From IMG/VR virus record IMGVR_UViG_3300022907_000005, positions 32,484 through 96,483 of that record: 64,000 bases of DNA; one strand, 5' to 3'. Of this stretch, positions 53,900-60,748 are shown piece after piece. The notes under the pieces are model-generated. The model made no database searches, was not told the DNA's origin, and saw nothing but the letters and a program-made list of their open reading frames with translations. Position 1 is the stretch's first letter, and every line of letters starts with the position of its first letter. Origin of the DNA: a virus. The translations under genes were made by a program, and so were the position numbers.

Positions 53900-54469
53900 A
53901 TGGCTACTTTAAACGACATACGAGCAAACGATCAAAATCAGATCCGATCTGTTGATTGGTACCGAAAACAGGTGCAATCATTACCAAATACATTTGGCAG
54001 CCCAGCGGGCGTCATGCGATCTAACCTAGGAGAGCGAGATGCTCGTCCTGAAGTTGGTAGTATGTACTTGTATCTGTACGATCCGAAGACAAAAAAGAAA
54101 CTACCATATTACGATACGTTCCCTCTCGTTCTTCCTTTTGAAGATGCGAAAGGAGGATTCTATGGGCTGAATCTTCACTATTTACCTTATGGTCTTAGAT
54201 TTGAGTTACTTGAACAATTGAAACGAACAAAGAATACTCGCACTATAAATCAAGATACTCAATTTCAACTTAGTTGGAACTTATTAAAATCAGCATCAAG
54301 ATTTCCCGCAGTTCAGCCAACTATTAAACGATACTTGTATTCGCAAATACGATCAAGATTACTAAAGATAAACCCACAAGATTGGAGCACAGCCGCAGCA
54401 CTTCCCGTAGAGCAATTTGAGGGAGCAAGCAAACAGACTGTATTCAACAGGTCAAGGAAAGCAATTTAA
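53900..54469 (+). CDS. Conserved-type virion-module protein of unknown function
   Basis: The 189-residue protein starts at the ATG at 53900 (MATLNDIRANDQNQ), five bases after gp4. A distinctive core is MYLYLYDPKTKKKLPYYDTFPLVLPFEDAKGG then FYGLNLHYLPYGLRFELLEQL, followed by a basic helical C-terminal half. T4 places gene 2 (DNA end protector, 274 residues) next to gene 4, so gp2 is a positional candidate, but I see no sequence support. The stop overlaps the gp54-like ATG (TAATG). Confidence 0.65.
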   Translation: MATLNDIRANDQNQIRSVDWYRKQVQSLPNTFGSPAGVMRSNLGERDARPEVGSMYLYLYDPKTKKKLPYYDTFPLVLPFEDAKGGFYGLNLHYLPYGLRFELLEQLKRTKNTRTINQDTQFQLSWNLLKSASRFPAVQPTIKRYLYSQIRSRLLKINPQDWSTAAALPVEQFEGASKQTVFNRSRKAI

Positions 54470-55119
54470 TGGCAACTTTAAATGACTTTGTAAGTAAAAT
54501 AAGAACAGGTGATCTTGCAAGAAGCAACCGTTTTGAAGTAGAGATATTATCACCCGGTGCAATAGATAGTAACGATGTAAACATACTATGTGAAGATGCA
54601 TCAGTCCCTGGATTGATTATTCCATACGTCCCGATAAAAATTGGAAACATAACAGAACCTAGAGCGCATGGAATGGAGTTCTTCGGTGACAACGCAACAT
54701 TCACATTTTTCTGCGACACAAATTGGGATGTGAGAGCATACTTTGAAAACTGGATGGCAGCTACTGTAGATCCAGTATCTAGAGAAGCAACATTCTTTGA
54801 CTTGTGCGCGGGTACAATCAACATATTTAGCTTGAACAGAAAAGATGCTAGGGTGCGTGGTTGGCAGTTAGTAGACTGCATCCCTAGAAATATATCACTT
54901 GGAAATTTTTCACAAGGCAACGAAGCACCAATGCGAGTGTCAATATCAATCGCATATAAGAAATGGGTTGCTTTAGGCACCGCAGATGTAAGCCCCGAGA
55001 ACACACTAGAATCTGCGGTTGGTGATCCAAGTACTAACATACCGCTTAAAGGCCTTAAAGGCCCTATCACCGACGATGTTAGAAGTTTTTCAAATTTATC
55101 TATAGAACAATACGCTTAA
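54469..55119 (+). CDS. 54: Tail tube initiator, gp54-like
   Basis: The 216-residue protein is a tube-family protein: MATLNDFVSKIRTGDLARSNRFEVEIL (compare ARPNQFEVDL in gp19 of this phage), VPGLIIPYVPIKIGNITEPRAHGMEF with FGDNATFTFFCDTNWDVRAYFENWM in the middle, and WQLVDCIPRNISLGNFSQGNEAPMRVSISIAYKKW at the end. T4 gp54 (320 residues) lies on gp48 and starts tube polymerisation. It is longer than gp19 and away from it, near other baseplate genes, which favours gp54. Coupled to the previous gene by TAATG. Confidence 0.75.
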   Translation: MATLNDFVSKIRTGDLARSNRFEVEILSPGAIDSNDVNILCEDASVPGLIIPYVPIKIGNITEPRAHGMEFFGDNATFTFFCDTNWDVRAYFENWMAATVDPVSREATFFDLCAGTINIFSLNRKDARVRGWQLVDCIPRNISLGNFSQGNEAPMRVSISIAYKKWVALGTADVSPENTLESAVGDPSTNIPLKGLKGPITDDVRSFSNLSIEQYA

Positions 55120-55134
55120 TTAATGGAGAATATT

Positions 55135-55836
55135 ATGGCATTACCTAGCATTGATGCACCAACATATGAGATTGAAATACCTCATACAAAAGAGACTAAG
55201 AAATTCAGACCATTCTTAGTAAAAGAAGAAAAACTTCTTGTCTTGGCAAATGAGTCTGGTGAACACCGTGACATGATACGAGCAACACAACAAATTGTCA
55301 CGAATTGTTCGTTTGGTGAGATCGACGGGGAGAAGTTGCCGCTGTTTGCGCTGCAAAAAATATTCTTAGATATTAGGTCACAATCAATATCTAGTGTAAT
55401 CGATCTTGTATTGTCTTGTGGTTCGTGTGAAGCACAAAATGCGCATTCAATCGACTTAGCTACACTTGAAATTGAAGAGACTGAAGGTCATAGCACGATG
55501 GTGAAATTGAGTGATACATTGTTTATTGAGATGCAGTATCCTGATCCATTTCAAGTCAGTGAATTGCTAGATACTAGCGATCCTGAAACTGTATACAGAA
55601 TTGCAGGAAACTGCGTAAGTGTAATTTACGATGGAGATGAAAAATACAATGCATTTGAGTCTTCCGAAGATGAAAGAAGGGACTGGGTAGAACAGCTAAC
55701 ATTAGAACAGTTTGCAAATCTACGAAAATTTTTTGAAACTATGCCTGTCTTAGAACACGCAATAGATTTCGATTGCGTAAAGTGTGGTAAAGCAAACTAT
55801 ATTAACTTCAATGGGTACCAGGATTTTTTCGTTTAA
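55135..55836 (+). CDS. 26: Baseplate hub/tail assembly protein gp26
   Basis: The start at 55135 (MALPSIDAPTYEIEIP) has GGAG six bases upstream. The 233-residue product fits the T4 baseplate gp26 family (T4: 208): ETKKFRPFLVKEEKLLVLANESGE at the start, LPLFALQKIFLDIRSQSISSVIDLVLSCGSCEAQN with a CxxC, and DWVEQLTLEQFANLRKFFETMPVLEHAIDFDCVKCGKAN with a second CxxC, probably a zinc site. The reading frame ends at TAA 55834-55836, a few bases after a TTTTTTC run. A -1 shift there would fuse the gp51-like frame to its end. Confidence 0.88.
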   Translation: MALPSIDAPTYEIEIPHTKETKKFRPFLVKEEKLLVLANESGEHRDMIRATQQIVTNCSFGEIDGEKLPLFALQKIFLDIRSQSISSVIDLVLSCGSCEAQNAHSIDLATLEIEETEGHSTMVKLSDTLFIEMQYPDPFQVSELLDTSDPETVYRIAGNCVSVIYDGDEKYNAFESSEDERRDWVEQLTLEQFANLRKFFETMPVLEHAIDFDCVKCGKANYINFNGYQDFFV

Positions 55837-55943
55837 ACCTCTCCCATGATACGTTAGAGAATTATTTTAAGACCAATTTTCTACTAATGCAGGAACATAA
55901 ATATTCCTTAAGTGAAATTGAAAATTGGTTGCCTTGGGAGAGG
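55824..55943 (+). promoter_or_regulatory. Programmed -1 ribosomal frameshift site at the end of gp26
   Basis: The slippery heptamer T-TTT-TTC (55824-55830) is correctly phased to gp26 codons. Seven bases later CCTCTCCCA (55838-55846) can pair perfectly with TGGGAGAGG (55935-55943), a 9-bp stem with six G-C pairs spanning 88 nt. The zero-frame stop is at 55834. Heptamer phase, spacer length and stem fit a -1 frameshift stimulator. In the shifted frame translation continues to 56006. Confidence 0.8.
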
Positions 55944-56006
55944 CAAGTTTACATCGCTATGTTAATCGAGCATCTAAAGAAAAAGGCAGAAAGGGCTAAA
56001 AAGTAA
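55830..56006 (+). CDS. 51: gp51-like frame expressed as -1 frameshift extension of gp26
   Basis: In the -1 frame after the slippery site there are 58 open codons (RLNLSHDTLENYFKTNFLLM, then QEHKYSLSEIENWLPWERQV and YIAMLIEHLKKKAERAKK). The 'H.YSl.EIE.W.PWER..Y..ML' pattern is typical of tail assembly chaperone extensions. An internal ATG (55887) would give 39 residues but has no SD. T4 gene order is 26-51, so this is the gp51 position, and the stop overlaps the tape measure ATG (TAATG). Expressed as a gp26 fusion, most likely a tail assembly chaperone. Confidence 0.75.
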   Translation, partial: RLNLSHDTLENYFKTNFLLMQEHKYSLSEIENWLPWERQVYIAMLIEHLKKKAERAKK

Positions 56007-57775
56007 TGGGTATCTTAGACAACGCAGCGTCTGCTCTAGGCGGGCGCGTAAAAGAAAGTTTAGGTGTAAGCAAAGAAACTAAAGGCTTCGGTAACATTAT
56101 GGGAGGCGCGTTCAGTGCTGCGAACATGTTTGGGGCTGATAGCTTTCTCGGTGAAACATTCAGTAGCGATGAAGAACGAGACCGCGTAAAGCAATTCAAC
56201 AAAGATCAAAAATCATCCAATAAAGAAAAAGCCTCAAGTTCTGGTGGAGGTCTATTCGGTGGCGCTGCAAAAGTAGAAAACGCAGGTATCAACGCTGAGG
56301 GGTTGGAAGGTATAGCAGATGACGTAAAAACAATACGAGACATCTCAGAGGAAGAGTTTACTGCACCTCCTGCAGATAAAAAGGATGAGAAAGAAAAGCC
56401 AGAGTTTGATCAATTAAAAAAGACAGAAGAAGTAAAGAAAAAAGAGGTAGCTAAAGTTGTAGGTATCACATCAGCGCAAGGTGATACTATGATTGGGCTG
56501 CTTGAAGATATTGCTAGAGGCATTGGAGACATCGACGGCGGTGGTAGCGGAATGTCAACACCTAGCATACGTCCAAAACTTAAAACAGGCGCTAAATCGC
56601 CAAAACCAAAACCAAAAAGCGTAAAGCCAACAAAGGTGCCCACTAAGCCAACCAGTCCGTTAGCAAAAGCTACTAGTGCTGCAAAGAATGCAGGATCTAA
56701 AGTTGGAAGTGCCGCTGCGAAAGTCGGAGCAAAGGGTGTGCCCATACTTGGTACTGCACTTGCTGTTGGCGAAGGTGCGAAGGATGTATTTGATGCAGAA
56801 CAAGCTATGGAAAACTTGGAAAGTACCGCAGAAGAAGCACAAATCGCAAAAGGTGAAGGTATAGGAAAAGCATCTGGTACACTTGCTGGTGCTGCTGCTG
56901 GTGCTGCTGTAGGTAGTGTCGTTCCTGTAGTAGGAACAATAGTTGGCGGCATAGTAGGCGGTGCTTTGGGATACTTTGCAGGCGGTGAAGCGGGAGGAGC
57001 ACTTGCTGATGCATTGCCCGTTGATCCGGGTGAAATTGCAGAATCAAATGCAGTCGCAGAAGAGATACTAGAAGATGCAAGCACAAAGATAGATGGTAAA
57101 AAATTAGTAGACACAATACGAAGCGATGCCTCTGAAATTGAAGCTACATTAACAGAAGCCACACTTGAAGAAAGTGGAAAAGACGAGCTAAGTGAGAACG
57201 ACAAAGCCGCTATTGCAAATGCTTCACTAGTCAAAGCTATTCAAAATAACAAAGAAGCATTAGATGCAGTAGGGGTATCAATGGACCCCGAAGCAATGCA
57301 AGCAATAAATGAAAGAATAGAAAAAAGACAAGAAACCAATTTAGAAGCTGCCGAAGACTCTGGGCTGTATAACAAAGATATGATGGGCAATAGTGAAATC
57401 GACAAAGAGAAGCTGGCAACAACGGAAGATACAGGGCAGTTAAATGCAATGCTCATGGACCGTGACTTGAGCGAAGAAGATACTGCTGCGGTGCAGTCAA
57501 GACTCAATGATATAAAAGCAACCCCAGATCCTTTAGAAGCAAGCGTCTTGCGGTCGAATTCACAGTCAGCAAACGCGCCAGCAGCAACAGTTGAAGATGC
57601 TACCGATGTTGCAGCAACATCAAATGTACCTGCAGCCCCAATAGTAATACAAGCACCAGGTGGACAAGCAGCACCCGCTGCATCACCGGATGTCAACGTA
57701 CTAGTAACACTACCGAAAAGTATAAGCCCGAACAATGCAACAGGCAGTCGGTATCTTGCTTCGGTCATGTCATAG
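56006..57775 (+). CDS. 29: Tail length tape measure protein gp29-like
   Basis: The 589-residue product is almost the same length as T4 gp29 (590), the protein that sets tail tube length. It is Ala/Gly/Glu/Lys-rich, with a basic Pro-Lys linker (residues about 185-225) and a strongly hydrophobic Gly/Ala-rich stretch (SGTLAGAAAGAAVGSVVPVVGTIVGGIVGGALGYFAGG, about 287-325) typical of the membrane-interacting segment of tape measures. The rest is helical. It directly follows the frameshifted gp26/gp51 chaperone pair, the usual chaperone-tape measure order of tailed phages. Confidence 0.82.
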   Translation: MGILDNAASALGGRVKESLGVSKETKGFGNIMGGAFSAANMFGADSFLGETFSSDEERDRVKQFNKDQKSSNKEKASSSGGGLFGGAAKVENAGINAEGLEGIADDVKTIRDISEEEFTAPPADKKDEKEKPEFDQLKKTEEVKKKEVAKVVGITSAQGDTMIGLLEDIARGIGDIDGGGSGMSTPSIRPKLKTGAKSPKPKPKSVKPTKVPTKPTSPLAKATSAAKNAGSKVGSAAAKVGAKGVPILGTALAVGEGAKDVFDAEQAMENLESTAEEAQIAKGEGIGKASGTLAGAAAGAAVGSVVPVVGTIVGGIVGGALGYFAGGEAGGALADALPVDPGEIAESNAVAEEILEDASTKIDGKKLVDTIRSDASEIEATLTEATLEESGKDELSENDKAAIANASLVKAIQNNKEALDAVGVSMDPEAMQAINERIEKRQETNLEAAEDSGLYNKDMMGNSEIDKEKLATTEDTGQLNAMLMDRDLSEEDTAAVQSRLNDIKATPDPLEASVLRSNSQSANAPAATVEDATDVAATSNVPAAPIVIQAPGGQAAPAASPDVNVLVTLPKSISPNNATGSRYLASVMS

Positions 57776-57784
57776 GAGACAAAC

Positions 57785-57949
57785 ATGAAAGGATTCATTT
57801 TAGATAGATTAGCCGAAAGAACATCACTAGACGGCGCAGTATTAATTGCTGCTGGTGTTGCGTTCATACTCTTTAAACCAATAGCAGGTCTTATTGCATA
57901 CGGCGCAATTGCGTATGGTGCTTGGACTATTTGGAAGCGAGAAGAATAA
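57785..57949 (+). CDS. Small two-helix membrane protein after the tape measure
   Basis: A 54-residue frame with GGAGAC before its ATG, 9 bp after the tape measure stop. It reads MKGFILDRLAERTSLDGAVL then two hydrophobic segments, IAAGVAFILFKPIAGLIAYG and AIAYGAWTIW, ending in KREE. The product looks like a small inner-membrane protein with one hairpin. A holin-like role in lysis is possible, but holin assignment from such a short sequence is weak; a tail-associated membrane factor is the alternative. Confidence 0.65.
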   Translation: MKGFILDRLAERTSLDGAVLIAAGVAFILFKPIAGLIAYGAIAYGAWTIWKREE

Positions 57950-57996
57950 TGATAGAAGTAGCCGCAGCGTAACGTTTGGCGTTATTGTAACATCAT

Positions 57997-58020
57997 AAAA
58001 AAGGGGCACCGAAGTGCCCC
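57997..58020 (-). terminator. Intrinsic terminator after gp32 with UUCG loop
   Basis: On the minus strand GGGGCAC-TTCG-GTGCCCC forms a 7-bp stem with a UUCG tetraloop and is followed by six T. It lies 23 nt after the gp32 stop. The hairpin has the same GCAC-UUCG-GUGC core as the gp23 terminator. Confidence 0.9.
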
Positions 58021-58042
58021 CATAAAAGAGTGTGTAATCTTT

Positions 58043-58957
58043 TTAATCGTCTTCAGCTAATGCTGCAAAGTAACTAAGTGTATCTTCCTCATCAGCACTT
58101 GAAGCGACTGTGACTCTGGAAGAAGTAGCAGAGTTAACCGCCATCAAATCTTCAACATCATCAGTGCCTGTCTGTGCTGCAATAGTCTCAGCAGTGGTCA
58201 CTCTCGCGCCTCCCGTGAGTACTTGATTCAGCTTAGCCTTCAACTCATCATAAGTCTTGAAGTTCTTAGGATCAACCATCTCAGCAAGTGAATGCTGCTT
58301 GCCCCAGATTGCTTCAATCTCTTCATCAGAGTCTGCAACCGCAGAAGGAGATGATTCAAACTCAGACTTGTCGTAATTACGATAGCCTTCTACCTGACGC
58401 GCCTTCAACTTGAAGTTAGAACCTTCCCAGAAGTCAAAAGGATTTGATGCTGTTTCATCTTGAAACTCAGGTTGCATCTGATCTTTGATCTTGTCAAAGA
58501 TTTTCTTACCAAACTTGTAAAGCATTACCTGACCCTCGTTCTGAGGATTAGCAGGGTCTTTTACTACAAGAACATTTGCGTAATAAGACAATCGACGCTT
58601 TTGCTTTCGTGCGATGTCCTTACTAGATTCAACACCACTGTTCCAAAGTTCGCTGTTCAATTCTGATACAGGATCTTGTTGATTCAAAGTAGTAAGTGAG
58701 TTCTCAATGTACCACTTACCTGTAGGACCTTGAAAGCCATGATTCCATAAACGAACCCAGGGAAGTTCTTCACCTTTAGGGGGAGCAAGAAAACGTAAGA
58801 CAGCATACCCATTGCCAGCAGAATCTACTGTGAGCTTCCATTCGTTACCGTTGTCTCGGCCTTGTTGTTTAGGGGAATCGATCTTTTCAACTTCTTTCAT
58901 CAAGTTGTCGAAAGAGCCTCTTGCTTTGCGCAAGTCTGATAGGGAATTAAATGACAT
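58043..58957 (-). CDS. 32: Single-stranded DNA-binding protein gp32
   Basis: The 304-residue product (T4: 301) has a basic N-terminal B domain (SLSDLRKARGSFDNLM), an OB-type core (EWKLTVDSAGNGYAVLRFLAPP... LSYYANVLVVKDPANPQNEGQVMLYKFGKKIFDKI, near identical to the T4 core [33 protein letters not shown]) and an acidic C-terminal tail (DEEDTLSYFAALAEDD) for partner binding. No cysteine is present, so the zinc site of T4 gp32 is lost. The gene order 33-59-32 is as in T4. GGAG precedes the ATG, and its leader has a hairpin. Confidence 0.96.
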   Translation of the reverse strand: MSFNSLSDLRKARGSFDNLMKEVEKIDSPKQQGRDNGNEWKLTVDSAGNGYAVLRFLAPPKGEELPWVRLWNHGFQGPTGKWYIENSLTTLNQQDPVSELNSELWNSGVESSKDIARKQKRRLSYYANVLVVKDPANPQNEGQVMLYKFGKKIFDKIKDQMQPEFQDETASNPFDFWEGSNFKLKARQVEGYRNYDKSEFESSPSAVADSDEEIEAIWGKQHSLAEMVDPKNFKTYDELKAKLNQVLTGGARVTTAETIAAQTGTDDVEDLMAVNSATSSRVTVASSADEEDTLSYFAALAEDD

Positions 58958-58991
58958 ATTTTGTATCTCCGTATATGCGTTGTATTTTTGT

Positions 58992-59018
58992 ATAGTGTCC
59001 TGTATTAGCGGACACTAT
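58992..59018 (-). promoter_or_regulatory. Leader hairpin upstream of gp32, possible autogenous operator
   Basis: ATAGTGTCC pairs with GGACACTAT in a perfect 9-bp stem around a 9-nt loop, 34 nt upstream of the gp32 ATG. An A-rich unpaired stretch and the GGAG follow. T4 gp32 represses its own mRNA through an upstream structure with an unstructured A-rich run, so a similar operator is possible. No U tract follows, which argues against a terminator. Transcripts from the late promoter at 59019-59026 would lack part of the stem. Confidence 0.5.
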
Positions 59019-59593
59019 TATTTATAATGCCCACAAACAGCGAATTTTAGTTCTTCGCTGATTTGGACAAATGGACGATACTTCTTGATCAACATGTTGG
59101 TGTCTTCTAAGAAGATATCATCAGCCTCTATAGTAACATAATTGTAGAGTTTGTCAAGTGCTACAATCGTTTCTAAAGAAATCATTTTACCAAAATACAA
59201 TCTGTACACTAGAGGATGTCTCCCTGCGTGTGCATCAAAAGGAGAAGTCAATTCTTCTTTCTCCATTTCATAATCTATCTTGGCGATGTCTTGTTTAAAA
59301 CTGTACGCAAAGTTTTGTCGCACAGCCTTCCATTCTAAATATCGTTCCTTTGATTGCAAGTCAAACATTCCGCCCCAGCGATCACCGGATACAAAGTTAG
59401 CAACAAGAAAATCAATTGCTTCTTTGCGGCTGTAGTCTCTAGCGATCTTACGAATTGCAGTCAAGTCTTTTCGCTTCATAAAAGATTTTTGACTAGCTCT
59501 AACAGCACCCTTTGTTTTAGTGATGTCGTAATCCTTCTTTGTGAAGTGCAGTTTGAGTGCTAGGTAGAGTTTATATACTTCAAACGGTTCCAT
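59018..59593 (-). CDS. 59: Replicative helicase loader gp59
   Basis: I use the ATG at 59593 (MEPFEVYKLYLALK); the longer frame opens only with TTG. The 191-residue product matches T4 gp59 (217) in order: VYKLYLALKLHFTKKDYDITKTKG (T4 SVYKLYLMIKQHMNGKYDVIKYN), then AIDFLVANFVSGDRWGGMF (T4 ALIFISNLVANQDAWIGDI) and PLVYRLYFGKMISLETIVALDKL (T4 YIFKLLQSNIISFETFILLD). gp59 loads the gp41 helicase on gp32-coated forks. The gene starts two bases after the gp33 stop. Confidence 0.92.
   Translation of the reverse strand: MEPFEVYKLYLALKLHFTKKDYDITKTKGAVRASQKSFMKRKDLTAIRKIARDYSRKEAIDFLVANFVSGDRWGGMFDLQSKERYLEWKAVRQNFAYSFKQDIAKIDYEMEKEELTSPFDAHAGRHPLVYRLYFGKMISLETIVALDKLYNYVTIEADDIFLEDTNMLIKKYRPFVQISEELKFAVCGHYK
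59019..59026 (-). promoter_or_regulatory. T4-type late promoter for gp32
   Basis: Exact TATAAATA on the minus strand, 61 nt upstream of the gp32 ATG and overlapping the gp59 stop. Confidence 0.6.
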
Positions 59594-59595
59594 AA

Positions 59596-59892
59596 TCAAA
59601 AGGGTAGCTTGCCTGTTTTCTCTTTCATAAGATTTAGAGTTTCCGCTTCTTCTTTAACTTTTTCTTTAAGAGAAGGGGTCAAAAGTTTTCGGACAGATTC
59701 AATTTCTATCTCTTGTCTCTGGCAATAATCAACTAAACAATCAATCAATGGATTTTTAGTGTTGTATGCTTGTTTTTCAATGTACTGAGAAAATTCAACC
59801 TGTGTTTTGAATTGCTTAGTTATTAAAAATACGTCAGTCATTTTTGATGTATCGGTCATGTCATTGTCTACTATAAGTTTAAGTTTATGCAT
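59596..59892 (-). CDS. 33: Late transcription co-activator gp33
   Basis: The start at 59892 (MHKLKLIVDN) overlaps the epimerase stop by one base (TAATG). The 98-residue protein lies in front of gp59 and gp32 as T4 gp33 (112 residues) does. Residues about 35-75 (YIEKQAYNTKNPLIDCLVDYCQRQEIEIESVRKLLTPSLKEKVK) fit the helical core that binds the RNA polymerase flap, and the end MKEKTGKLPF fits a sliding-clamp binding tail (T4 ends LDFLL). gp33 links the clamp to polymerase at TATAAATA promoters. Confidence 0.82.
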   Translation of the reverse strand: MHKLKLIVDNDMTDTSKMTDVFLITKQFKTQVEFSQYIEKQAYNTKNPLIDCLVDYCQRQEIEIESVRKLLTPSLKEKVKEEAETLNLMKEKTGKLPF

Positions 59893-60746
59893 TACTGTCT
59901 TACCTTCCATTCGTGTATGTATTCGATCACATCAAATTCAGCTTTGATGTAAGGTAGCTCGCATTTAGTTTTTTCTACTTCACCTTTTCTATCAAATTCA
60001 AAAACAAATGGGTGCCCAAATGCCTCTGCTATTTCTAAAATTGTCTTAGGATCTCCTGCACCTAAATGAACCCAAGGAGGACGTTTTCCGTCGTGTGTTA
60101 GCAATAACTTTACGATGCCAGTAACAACATCAGTAACATAGGTAAAGTCTCTTTCTTTTCTACCATTGCCGTATATGTGTAGAGGTTCACCTTTTTTAAT
60201 TTGATTTTTGAATGCACGGACAACAGTGCTATGTTCACCGTAGTCAGCTTCTCTGGGACCGTAGACGTTGTAAAAATACAACAGATGCGATTGCACCTGA
60301 TACAATTTTTTGTACAGCCTCAGTGTTTCTTCCGCGAGAGTCTTACCGAACGTATAAGGATTTGCATACGGCGTACCTTGCAATCTACTAGATGACTGCG
60401 CAAAAAACACAGGGCACTCCCAATGTCTCGCCCATTCACATACTGATACTGTAGGACCCACATTATTCATAATAGAATCTGCTGGTTCTTGCATTGACAG
60501 CCTGACTCTAGGCGTATTCGCTAAGTGTATGATGCCATCAACTTGAGGAGTAGTCTCTTCAAACTTCACATCCTGAACTGCGCAATGAAGGTATTGCACA
60601 TAATTACTCTGTACAATATGTTCACCGTTTCGCTTATCGTCTACAACTGTGACATAACATTCCATTGCTGCAAGTGCTTCAACTAAATGCGAGCCTATAA
60701 AACCACATCCACCTGTAACGATGTAATGTGTCATGTTAAAAGCCAT
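59892..60746 (-). CDS. NAD-dependent sugar epimerase/dehydratase (extended SDR)
   Basis: The 284-residue enzyme has the NAD-binding motif TGGCGFIG (residues 11-18), an acidic end of strand 2 (VVDD, about 34-37), catalytic S118-S120 and YTFGK (Y131, K135), and the sugar-binding ERDFTYVTDV segment (about 200). It belongs with UDP-glucose/UDP-xylose-type epimerases or dehydratases. With the many glycosyltransferases here it probably makes a nucleotide sugar for glycan or DNA modification. The end overlaps gp33. A second in-frame ATG at 60734 is possible. Confidence 0.87.
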   Translation of the reverse strand: MAFNMTHYIVTGGCGFIGSHLVEALAAMECYVTVVDDKRNGEHIVQSNYVQYLHCAVQDVKFEETTPQVDGIIHLANTPRVRLSMQEPADSIMNNVGPTVSVCEWARHWECPVFFAQSSSRLQGTPYANPYTFGKTLAEETLRLYKKLYQVQSHLLYFYNVYGPREADYGEHSTVVRAFKNQIKKGEPLHIYGNGRKERDFTYVTDVVTGIVKLLLTHDGKRPPWVHLGAGDPKTILEIAEAFGHPFVFEFDRKGEVEKTKCELPYIKAEFDVIEYIHEWKVRQ

Positions 60747-60748
60747 AA

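Noticed and set aside
53900-54469. DNA end protector gp2
   Set aside because: Neighbourhood with gp4 fits T4, but I could not find sequence features that support the name, so the gene is left as unknown.
54444-55070. Minus-strand 208-codon frame
   Set aside because: Shadow of the gp54-like gene in the TAATG-coupled plus-strand operon.
56410-57234. Minus-strand 274-codon frame
   Set aside because: Shadow of the tape measure gene, rich in S, A and P as expected for antisense of Ala/Glu/Lys-rich coding sequence.
58992-59018. Terminator for gp59
   Set aside because: No U tract follows on the minus strand; regulatory leader hairpin preferred.
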